Shown: positions 36,201 to 48,200 of the stretch, piece by piece | Layout: each line of letters begins with the position of its first letter | Position numbering within the stretch: the stretch's first letter is position 1 | Origin: Aquila chrysaetos chrysaetos | Taxonomy: Eukaryota; Chordata; Aves; Accipitriformes; Accipitridae | Direction: 5' to 3' | Length of the DNA stretch: 64,000 nt | Assembly (NCBI RefSeq): GCF_900496995.4 | Contig: NC_044005.1 | Span: 17,985,363 to 18,049,362, forward strand | Made by a program: the position numbers and the translations under genes | Notes under the pieces: model-generated | Databases searched by the model: none | What the model was told of the DNA's origin: nothing | Seen by the model: only the letters and a program-made list of their open reading frames with translations

Positions 36201-39200
36201 CTCACTTGGCCAAGAGGTTTGCAAGAGTGGACTTGTCAGCAGAGCTAATGGGTCTGCTCCCAAGCAGGCTTCTAAAGACCAGATTTTCAGAAGTGTCTAG
36301 CACCTAATATGTCTTACTGGGACACCAAAGACACCTTTTTGAAGGTCTATAATGTCTGAAGTGGTTATCATTTCTGAAAATTTGAGTACTTAATGCTGAA
36401 GTAACAGCTGGGGATCTCTGGGGCATCGTCATGAAAGGCAGCTCAGAATTTCATTTGGGTGGGTGGATTTTTTTTTTTAATCCTCCTTGGCTGAAGAAAG
36501 GAGAGCTCAGACCAATACCCTAATGTTCACACGGTCTAAACAGAGTTCTCCCTTCTTCATAACTGGGCCAGCTAACTTCTGAAAACAGGCTTGTGTAAAA
36601 GAAATAGGAAGTGTCTTTAAAATACAAGAATAAGATTTATTGAGAATTTCTGCTTTAGGGCTAAGCCACCTGCAAATCAAATTTAAAATTTTCTTCAGGG
36701 ATGAACAGGGGCAATTCTTTTCAAAGCTGATCTTATTTAAGAGATGTCATATGGAAACATCTTGCTACATGATACAGCAAATGGCAGGGTAATGTAATTA
36801 TCACAAACATGGACACTCAGAGCAGTGTACAGAGCAAGGGTAGAGCTAGTCTCCCCCAACTCCAGATATCTAAAATATAAGTGTTTATGTCAGAGATTAG
36901 TCACACCTACACTTTCCTTACACTCCAAGGAGAGAGCTCAGCACCTCCAGACAATGATTCTTCTGATCTGTTGTGAATGGCCAAATTAGAGAAGACAAAT
37001 TTTACCTCTACAAGCCCTGTAGCAAGACATGTTAGGGCCACAAATACTTCTTATATACGTTGTAGGGGTTCACTATTTTGACCAAATGAGAGAGTGATGT
37101 TGCTGCAAAAGCTTCTCAGTAATGAAGGAAGCAGTAATCAAGTTTTAATCTTGTTTTGAAGAGAGCTTGACCCTGTAGTGGCAGCAATCAAGGATGGAGA
37201 TGAAAAAGCAGTATGCAACATGATGAAATCAGGAAAAGACCTTTCTGAACCTAATAAGGATGGCTGGATACCCCTCCACGAAGCTGCGTACTATGGCCAA
37301 GTGGGTTGCCTGAGTCTGTTGCAAAAAGGTCAGTGAAGTTAAAACTAACTAATTACAGAAGGGAGAAGAATAATATGAATAAACTAAAAAGCAGAATTAG
37401 CAGCAGCCCAATCCTGGTCTGGGACTGTGTGTGAACCTTTTTTCCAACCTCTGAGTGTAGGTTAATTTCACCTTCTTTTTGAGAACAGCTTTCCAGACTG
37501 AGGCCTCTAAAAGTTAGGATCTTCAGGAGAAAGTGCTACCTGGATAGATCTTGCCAAGCCCTGGATTTCTCACAGTAAAGCCTTGTAGCTGAGCTCTCGG
37601 CTGTTGTGAGCTGCTCGGCTGCCACAGCTGACAGCAATTACCCCACTTCCCACTAGCTGGAGATCCAGCCCAGCACCTCTTTGCTGGTGCCTGAAGGTGG
37701 TTAACTGCTGTAGTTTGTTTTCAGACGGCTACTGAAGAGCAGTTACTCAACAACTTTCTGCATCACTAGCGGCCATAGCTGAATGTTTTAATCTAAGCCA
37801 GTGAGTGATTTAGATCCTTAATCTGAGTTATAGTAACTTTATAGTACTTTGCTCATGGAAAAAGAAAAGAAAAGAAATAAACAACAAAAACTTACTTAAA
37901 ACTCCCAAGATTTTAAAAGGTGATGATGCTGCAGATACTTGTGCGCTACACGTCATAATGACTTTGGGCTTGCCGTTTCTTCACAGCGTACCCCGGCACA
38001 ATCGACCAGCGCACCCTCAATGAGGAGACGGCTCTCTACCTGGCCACCAGCCGGGGCAACCTGGACTGCCTGCTCACCCTGCTGCAGGCTGGGGCTGAGC
38101 CTGACATCTCCAACAAGGCCAGAGAAACGCCGCTCTACAAAGGTGAGTGGCTGCTTTTCCAGGGGTGCTGAGCTCTTCTGGCACCACCAAGGCAGCGCAG
38201 CAGGATCGCTTGTGATGCGGGCCTGAAACTCAGCAGTTGGCTCTCATTTTCTACCTCCCTCCAGTAGTTCTCTGTCTCCTCTGCCTGACCTGCCGTGCCA
38301 CGGCCTCTCTTCTCATCCACATCAGAGTCAGGATTAGTGGCTGCCCTGCAGGGTGCAGGCTGCGATGCAGTGCTGAGGGTGGGGTGCGTGATGCCTAGTG
38401 GGGCCCTTAGCACAGGGTGTCTGCACAATGTCCCAAACTTACGGAAATCTGGATAGGACAGGAATATGTGTGCTTTTCTAAACAGTAGGACCTAAGTAGG
38501 ACCTGTTAGATGTGGAAGTACCATAACTGTAGACATGCCAGTGATTCATATACTGTCTGGGCCAGGCCAGGCTATGGGCCTGTGTGCTATGGGAGATGCA
38601 TAAAGTTATAACCAATTCAGTGAGGTAGGTAAAGTGTTTAACATGGACATACTACGTTGCTGCTGGTCACAGAGAACACTTTCTTTGGCAGAACAGCATT
38701 ATGCCCATGAAAGATTCAGAGAAGGAGATGATCTCTCAAACCTTCATCTCCATCCCCCTTTGACTGACTGCTCCTGCCATGACTATTTTTAGCACTCTAA
38801 AACATTAAAAAGCGCATATTACTGGCTAAAACAGTAATCTTGCCTCCAAGTTTTAAAATACTTTCATTTTACAATTCTGGCTTATAGTCTGCTAAAGGAA
38901 AGCTGTTCAACTGTGCATTAAACACACAGTAGTGGTGGTACTAGTAGTGCTCTTAGTAATAATAATAACAACAACAATATGAAAGCACACTTTAGCCAGA
39001 GAAAAACTGTTATTAAGAATGTTCTAGTCTTGATGCAAAATCTTCTGGTCTATCCTCCAACAAAAAAAGACTGAAAAAATTATCGTAACAAATCCGTTAT
39101 CCCTAGTATGTAAGCAAATTAAACTCTATGCATGCTATGCATAGGTAATTAAGGAAGTGTCTAATCACATAGTTGCTTTCAGTACACGTGAGTGACCCCT

Positions 39201-42200
39201 GTGTGTGGGAGAGGAAGCCATGGAGATATTCCAAGGGAAGAATCAAAACCAAAAGGCGGAACCTCTGTGAAAAAAAGACACTATTATTTCAAAGAAAAAA
39301 AACAATTGCTGTGGAATGTGCTGGCCTTTCTTTCTGTACATTGTATAACCAATGCTAATTGGGGTTGGTAAATGTAAATATTGTAGGTACCTTTGTTTTG
39401 GTGTCCCACTGTAAAGGTGTGTAAGAAGCATCATGATTTGGGATTCAAAAAGCAATGGGACAAATTGGTAGAGTAAAAATCAACAAAATACTATTAATTA
39501 TCAAGAAAATATCTTTATCTCAGGATGGTCCTGAACTATAAATTGTTGCAGGCTGAGAAAGTGCTACTGACTCACACCATTGTTGTTTTCTAAGGATCTT
39601 TTTCTGGCCACTGGCAGTTTGAGCTTTTTTATTTTCTTGTCTATAGAGAGCTTTATCTGCAGTCCAGGGCAGTAAGATACAGAGCCAGTTTGCACAGAAG
39701 TTGGAAAGAAAGTGTTCAGGTCACGTGATTTCTGTAACATGTTTGTTGTTCATAAATTATCTCCCGCACCTTGTCATCTCCCTGTGTCAGTGTGGTGTCC
39801 AGTTGGCACAATGTGCTGGGCTGGATTCCCTTCCGTACCAGGCTTTGCACAAGTCCTGCACAGGACACTTAGCCTCCTCCAGGCCCCCGTTGAAGACTGG
39901 CTTCACTGCCACATTCTTTACAAACCCCAGACGGTGTCATTTGGCAACAGCCTTGGCCCTCGTATTGACTTAGATGGATCTTTGGTCTTACTCACTGTGG
40001 CCTAGTTGTATTATATTGCCTTATGCTACATGAAATGGATACCACAACACTCAGGATCTTTTCAAAAGCATGTCCTAATCACTTCTTTTTTTTCCAAAAC
40101 AGCTTGTGAGCGCAAGAATGCAGAGGCTGCGAGACTCTTGGTACAGTACAATGCTGATACCAACCATCGTTGCAATCGAGGATGGACTGCTCTCCATGAG
40201 GCTGTCTCCCGAAATGACCTGGAGATTATTGATATCCTTGTGAAAGGGGGTGCCAAGATAGAGTCTGCAAACGCCTATGGGATCACTTCTTTATTTGTGG
40301 CAGCTGAGAGTGGGCAGTTGGAAGCTTTGCGATACCTCGCCAAATGTGGTGAGTACAGTTGTGCCGTTACGTGCCTTTACTCATTTAATTCTTAATATTT
40401 CAAAGTTCCCATTAATTCTCCCTGGCTCAGTTTTTCTGTCTCTGGAGACAAGGCCTAGCCTGCAGAGGTGCTGAAACCCTGTTTCTCCAGATGTCTGAAT
40501 TGTGTAGGGTCTTTCAGAGAGCATGGTCTAGACACATGCGCTTCTTCAGCATTCATTCATGGTCGCCTACTTTGGGAAGTAATATAGTGCGCTTTAATTG
40601 CATTGCCTGACAGCTTCCAAAACCCATATTGCTGCACACATGTAGCCTAATCAGTCATAAAAGACAACTGTAGGTGGTAATAGATGGCAGAAGTTGAATA
40701 TTAGCCAACCCCATCTGCTCATGAACATGTGCAGTGATGGGCAAGGTTAGCTCTCCTCTACTAGTGAATCCTGCTGAAAATAGATAAAGTACCATTGTAT
40801 AGTCAATGGGTTTACACCAAGGGGAAGCAGACTCGGTCTCCCCACATGTATATGTTCAAACATATAAACAGAGTAAATTTGATTCTAGTTTACACTAAAC
40901 CTACCTTTTACTGCTCTGCTTATATAAAACAGCTTTACAATAAGCACAACATAGTTTACTACTATTCTGAGGCATATTTTATTTTCACTGTGGGCTAATA
41001 TCTTCAATGTAGGTAAGAGCTGGGTCCTGCACTTGTGAAACAAGAGCTAAACAGTGATGAAGATAAGAAAAACTTCTGAAGCAGTTAGTATGGCTAAGAA
41101 AGATATGAGAGTTGGGGAACAAAGATGTGTTCGGCTGTCCAGCTAGCATTGTCAAGTCAGTTTTATATGACCAGTTAGTCCATGATAGTGCCTACAATTT
41201 TAGAAACTAAGCCAGAATGTGATTTGTGTTTCAACTTAAATAGATATTAGGATTTCCTTAAGGTTTAATTTTGAGAAAAATACACAGGAGAAAATCCAAT
41301 AAAACTGTCCAGTTGTTTCAAGCCCTGAAAAGCTCCTCTGAGAGTCCCAGGAATGATATCACTGCATTGTTTATGATGAGCAATGCTCATCATAAAAAGG
41401 GTTTCTTTCTCATTTCTTTTTCATTAGGAACATAGTCCTGTGTTATGTTTTGTCACTGCAATTATCCTGATGTTTCCAGCTACAACATCTTCAAAAGGCC
41501 AAACACAACACAGATGTTTCAGTTTGGGGTGAGAGCACAGGGAAATATTCTCTTTGGCAGGGAGTTTTCATGATCAAACGGGAGACTGATTGGCTTCTTT
41601 ATTGGAGTTTAGAAGCAAAACCCCAGTGAATTGTCATTCCCATTTAGAATACACATAGAGCAGCCTTCGTGAGGACAGCATGGCACAGTACATTACAGTT
41701 GAAACCCAGGCTTTCAGGCCTTAAATATCTAGCACAGAAAAAGCAAGATTCCAAATTGTTTGTGGCCAAAAAGTATGAGGTCTTGGTTTATTCTTCCATG
41801 TTGTTTATTAAGCTAAACTACACTAGAGCTCAAGAAAAATGCCCCAAATAATCTAGTAGCCTATTAATAATATTTATCTTTTTGGGGGGTAAAACTTACC
41901 ACGTGGAGCTTAACTTGAACCCTCATGAAGTGAAGAGATATGGCTTCAGGTGCTGAGTTTTGAAATGAAATATTCATTGACTAAGGCATGCCCAAATAAA
42001 AGCTGATTAGAATTGTTGCTTGGTACCATGCAGATGTCATGTTATAGAGTCCTATTTTAGCCTGGATATGTACTAAAATTAAAGTATAAATAGTATAAAT
42101 GTACTTATAGTGTGAATATATAGAGTATAAATAATATGTATAAATGTAAACATATATCATAAATACATAACCATAGAATTTTGAAGAGCACCTATTGAGA

Positions 42201-45200
42201 TCATCTAGTCCAAACTCCTGCTCAGGAATAGTGTATATACATAGTGTAAACACATAAATACTAATGGAATTATTGTGTCTAAAGAAAAGGCCATGCTATA
42301 TATAGAGCCACACATTTTAAAGTTTTTTGCCTTTGAGCTACAGCTGAATGGAGCCTGGATTCGTGATTGGGAGCTAATGGTTGCCACCCACATTAAACTC
42401 TCCCTCATAAAATTCACATCATATTAAAAGCCAGTGGAAATCTATGATATAACTGGATATAACTGATATGACTATTTGACCTCTGTGACCTCATTCACAT
42501 TCCCATCCAGCACATTTTGTAGCTCCGGTGTCATGGAGATGTACATGTTCATTCAAAGTATGTTCCTTCCATCTGATTTTAACCTTCTGGTGCTACAAAG
42601 ATTTTCTTCCTTCCTAGGTGCTGATATAAATACTCAAGCCAGTGATAAGGCCTCTGCTCTTTATGAAGCCTGTAAGAATGGACATGTACCTATTGTGGAG
42701 TTTCTTTTGTCCCAAGGAGCAGATGCTAACAAGGCCAATAAGGATGGCCTGTTACCTCTTCACATAGCAGCCAAAAAAGGGATATGCGAGTAAGTTTTAG
42801 TTAATTTCATAGTTTCATCTTTTAGACAAGAATCCAAAGTCCTTATGAAAAGGAGAATGTAATGTCCCAGATCTAATTCTGAGCACTGTGATCAAGGGAG
42901 CTGCCAGCTGAGAACTGGGCTTTCCACTTGCAGAGCTCGGGTTGGAAATTCTGAACTGAAGAGTGTGTTTGCGGGTTGGGATGTGATGGGATGGGGTGAG
43001 CAGGAATGTAGGGTGCAAGATTCCTTTAGCTTTGCTAAAATATCACCTATTACAGCTAAATAACCTCATGTATCTTGGAAGCAGATTGAACTGAGCTCCA
43101 CAAAACATGCTTGAGATGGAATAAAAAAGCGTGTGTGTGTGTGTTGGTGGGGGGGGGCTTAGTCCCCAATAGCTATTGCAGCCTACTTTGCAATCATTTT
43201 CCTACATGAGCCCATTGTAATTCTTTTGCACAAGCAGAACATGCTGCATTCATCTCTGGTGTGTTCAGGTTTTATTAACAATAATTCAGATGCTGACAGC
43301 GGGAAGTGGTTAAGTGAATCTCTAGGGCATTAGTGAGATTGTTGCTAGAATATGGTGTCCAGTTCTGGTATCCTCCCTTTCAGAAACCTTTCAGGAAATT
43401 GGAAAGGCTTCAGAAAAGAAGTACAAGAATTACTCAAGGTCTGGAAAATATACTTTATTAGTGAGTGATTAAATGACTCTTAAATGTAACAGACATATGC
43501 ATAAAAAGATCCAGTGGTTTGTTTCTGAAATGAAATGTGTTTGGGATAGAGCTGAGCACATTCTTTAAACAGTGAGAAAAGTAACTAATGAAAAAAATAA
43601 TCAGGAATTGGGTAGATTTAACAGTGCTCTGAAGTAGAGGTGTTTATAGGAGGGGGAGAAACGCTGCAGCCTGTGATAAAGGATATCAATTTAGAGATGC
43701 TGTCTAGGGATGGGATTGTTGCACTGTCGTATAGTGTTTACCTAGCTCTTTCAAGACCTGGGACATTGCAGCAAGCTTCTGAGCCTGAACTCCTTAGCAT
43801 TTATTTCTGATCCTAGGGCAAGTTTTATATCCTGCCTTTAACCCCTTGCTGCTGGAAGGGTGAATGGCCCACAGCTATTTTTGCAAAACACAGTCACACC
43901 TTGCAGTGACAGACCCTTTTGTTGACCGTAATGAACTCTTCTGACTGTCACAGTTTCTAACAAAATCCCTTCCAGCAATAGTCAAAGGAGAGAGTATATC
44001 CAACTGCAAAGACTGTTTCTGGATAGTAAAGCTATATCTTTACAGATAACTGCTAGAGCAGATTCTTATATATTTCACAGTGTCTGAGGAATGAAAACTT
44101 GACAGCACTACACCTTTCCATAGCATCTTTTATCCTAGTGTTTAGGTCTGCTTGGGAATCCCAATTAAGCTTCTCAAACCACTTTGATAGACCTGAGGAT
44201 ATTAATTTTCTGTAGCTGGAGTAGCCCTGCTTCTTTGTGCAAGCTGTGTGCTCTAGAGGACAGCCCAGTGTGAGTTTATGTAATGGGCTTATAAGCTTAT
44301 GGCAAGTACATGAATACCCCACATAGACTAATGCAGGCACGATTCAAAATTTTCTCTGGGGTTTGAATTACAAAGATATTTTCTTGAAAACAAACACATT
44401 TAATGAGAAATGTGCCAGAGACAGAACCCAGCTCCAGTTGCTCACTTTCAGAAAAGTTTGTCTGAAAGCAGAGTAAGTTGATCTGAGTCCAATTTGCATA
44501 CAGAGTCTGAACCAGCTCTCTGAATCTTTTCCTCCCCTCAATAGTTCCACACCCCAACCTGAACAGAAATTTACATGGAAACTCTGCAGTCCATCCCCAT
44601 GTTACGAAAGAAAGGGCCTGATTCAGATCTCACATCTATTATTCCCAACACCCAGCAGCATTCAGACCAGAATTCAGTCCAAACTCTGAGTTGCTTCACT
44701 TGTAAAAGACTGAGCACAAATTTTGTCCACAACTGCTGCAAACTAGGTGCAAAAGAAAGAAAAAAGAAAAAGATCTTATCTTATAAATATTTATGTAAAT
44801 GACAAAGCTTTAGCCCAATTGGCTGATCATTCTTATTCCTTTTGGTATTCAGTAAAATAACACCCTTCACGGTGACCTCTCTTTGTATTCCTGCAGATTT
44901 AATACGTAATTCTGCAGGAATTCCACGCTTCAACTTTTTGCCAGAGCACGAAGGCTCCCTACCATCAAAAAGCCAAGAATGTGGTCCCAAGGCTCAACTG
45001 TCAACTCTTGTTGCTTGGTGTTTGTTTATTTTAAATGACACCTTGTCAATACTGACCTGAAATTCATAAGGGTCATCTCATCAGCTGTAAGACAATTGCA
45101 AGCAGTCATTTAACTCCTTCCCCCTCGGAACTGAGATGCTGAGAAGGGAAGACTTTGTGTAGTGTGGGCAGATTTATTAAGTAAATACAAGTCATTAAAC

Positions 45201-48200
45201 TCTTGGCACACTCATACTAAGGATGCTCTGCCTCCTTCTCCATATAATTTCTAACAAATAGAAATCACAGAAGCAAGTGCCAGGGATAAGGGGAAACTCG
45301 GCAATATTTCCAAACTGTATGTGAAGCTCAGCCCTTTGACAGACGCGTGATGTGGTCTGGCTTGTCTGGTCCTGGCTGCCTTCACTTGAGCTGCCTTCTC
45401 CCTCTAGACAGACAGGAAAGACTGCAGATGTGGAGCCACCATATTACTGAACCAACCCACTTTGGAGGATGAGGAAGAGAGACAAGTTCAAGCTACAAAA
45501 TTAAACTCTGATACAAATTTGGTGCTTCCTGCTTTTCCTCCCCAAATAAATCTGGGGTACAGGGAGTGTACTGAGGTCTGGGACACTGCAGCATTTCGAT
45601 GCAGAGCCTCAGTGTGGCACCCCTGTGGTGAGGTTCAGGTCCCCGTCGCAGACAGAAATGATGCAGTGCCTCTTTAACTCAGATGTGAAGAGCTGGCTGA
45701 AGCACATATGCTGGAAGAAAGAACAAAACAGACCCTTAAATCTTCAAAACAGTTGATCATGGGATGACTAATGCTGGTACTTGGCATGGTGTCCTTGCAA
45801 TGCTCTGTGCCCTTTTTGTTATTATGGCTCTTACAGAACATTTGTTAATGGTGAGAAGTTGCCAGCTCACCAGCACCCAAACCTCCTGCTCCCTGGTGAG
45901 CGTCACAGTGCTGGAAGATTAGTGAGGCTGCTTGGAGAAAAAAAAAAAAAAAAGCGTTTAATTTCCCAAGATATTTACATAATTTAAAAAGCCTTTTTGT
46001 TTAAATATGAGATGTAGAAGTAACTTGGAGACACCAACAGTCCATCATGTAAATAGGAACATAATCCTGTAAAGTGTTATGCATCTTCAACTCTTATTTC
46101 AGCTCCTAGGAGCGTTGGAGGCTCAGTCTTTCACAGGATCATTCAGTGCATCACAGACAAAGGTTTTCCTGAGACTAAAGCTAATATTTGGCTTAGTTCA
46201 TTATGTAAATACATGTTTGAGGGCCCAGTGTTGGCACCAGCCATTGCAGTCAAGCTGAAGATACACAGCATTTTAAAGGAGACATGCTACATGGTAGGAA
46301 ACTGAACTTTGCATGTTTGTGTGTTAGGAAGAGCTGTTGACTGCTCAATAGAGGAGCCTGCATGGGAGGAAGAGGAGGAGAAGGTGTTCTTAGCTTGATG
46401 GCTCCCACAAGTTCCTTTTTAGATATCCCTCTCTCCACAGGCATTATATAGGGAGCATGGGCATCTCCTGAGACAGTATGCAGACTCAGGTTGGATGGTC
46501 CTCAGTCTCTTTCTGGAAGTAGCCTAAGGTGACTTGTCTGCATTTACAGAATCAACCTAGTGCCTTGGCTAAACCACCCAACTTTATGAGCAGGAAATGA
46601 GGGTTTAACCCACGGGGCTGGTCATGCAACTCCAATGACACCAATGGAGACAAAAAAGTGATCATGGATTTACAACTGTGGGGCTCCTGTACATCATGTA
46701 TTTGAACTTCACATTACATAACAAAAGCAGCTTGATTTATGTTGCTATATTTAAGGCTACATCACACTTTCCACTAGCAATCCCTGATTACTGGGGTTTA
46801 GGACTTGGCTGTACATTTTTTCTCCCTGGGCTAAAGCATGGAAACCAGCCTGGAAAATATTTTTCTTTCTTTTTCTCCCCTTTCCTAATTGTCTTTTTGG
46901 CTCCCCATGATCTGGAATGGACGTTGATAGCCCCATGGATTTGCCCCAGCCAAAAGCCACACAGTGAGGGCCTCCAGGATGGGGATCAAACCAGGGTAAT
47001 AACTGAATTGTAAAATGGGGCAGGGAGGCCTGGGAACCGAATATGTAGTTTTTCCTAGCTTAGTCCTGCAGAGGGAGGTTCAGTTTCACCCCCTTTCTGG
47101 TCTCAAGCCTCTTGCTGTGGCTGTGACCCACGAGGCCTGGCAATGCCTTGTGTTGGCACCCTTCTCTGCTGAGCGATAAAGCAATCCCGATGGAGGTGGG
47201 GAGATACAGCCTCTCTGCTGGCACCTCAGGCCAGAGGCTCTGCGCCTGTTCCTCCAGTCCGACCCACAGCGTGATGATGAAGGTGCAGAACGTCTGGGAG
47301 ATCTGGCTGGGTGTCTGCCATTTGGGCTGTGGCACCTAAGAGAAGTTACAACAGGGTAGGTGAGTGCCAGCACATTGTCTCTTCCATTGTAACCATCCCT
47401 GTAGCTGCCATTACCTCATAGAAACTGGGTGATAATTTTAAAAAAACTTGTTCCTCCATGAAAGAGGGTGTCGCACAACTCATATTTTTGGCAAGGTAGG
47501 AGCACAGGGAGTTGTTGACAGGTTTCAAGTTCACACCCTGGTTTCTCTCAGAGGGAGTTGTTCCTGTGCCTGAGTTAGCAGGCTCTCTCTTATGGTTACA
47601 ACCATACGGTTACGATTTGCTGTATGGTTGTAGATCCCCTAGATCCCCTAGAGCTCACTGCTGTTCACTGACTCTCTACCTGGCAGGGTTGTCACCATGC
47701 TGATCCCTGTGACCAGCCGCACTCGCATCAAGCGTAGTGGCATCAGCCCCCTGCACTTAGCGGCTGAACGCAATAATGATGACATCTTGGAAGAGCTGAT
47801 TGATGCTGGCTATGATGTCAACACCACCCTCTCCAATGAACGGTCCTGCCTTTATGAGGACAGACGCACCACCCCCCTCTATTTTGCTGTTTTTAACAAC
47901 AACATCTACGCCACGGAGCTGCTGCTGCAAGCTGGAGCCAACCCCAATGTTGACCTCATTAACCCATTACTCATCTCCATCCGCCATGGCTGCCTGAAGA
48001 CCATGAAACTGCTCCTTGACCATGGAGCAAACATTAATGCCTATATATCAAGCCATCCCACCACATTTCCGGCTACCATCATGTTTTCGATGAAGTACCT
48101 TTCTGTGCTGAAGTACCTCCTGGATCTGGGCTGTGACGCAGGTTCCTGTTTTGAGTGTCAGTATGGAAATGGCCTACACCCTGCATTAAATTACAGACGG

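Larger units (their letters stand above)
31973..37161. other. ASB2 intron, with an internal CpG-rich patch
   Basis: No further coding exon is needed: phases across 31,972 to 37,162 agree. The intron holds a (CCT)n run at 34,262-34,281. A CpG-rich patch of about 270 bp lies at 35,390-35,660. A stretch near 36,270-36,390 begins with CCAGATTTTCAGAAGTGTCT and resembles a widespread old amniote repeat. Long open frames in the GC-rich patch have no protein likeness. Confidence 0.7.
40349..42617. other. ASB2 intron with AT-rich low-complexity block and CR1 fragment
   Basis: The intron contains an imperfect TATAAAT-rich stretch (42,083-42,165), followed directly by a CR1-like fragment. No extra exon is required by phase. 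Confidence 0.75.
42790..47686. other. ASB2 intron (about 4.9 kb) with CR1 relic
   Basis: This intron holds a short GT-repeat/G-run (43,131-43,157), a decayed CR1 coding relic and a poly(A) run near 45,940. An inverted repeat sits just before the next acceptor. I see no extra exon. Confidence 0.75.
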
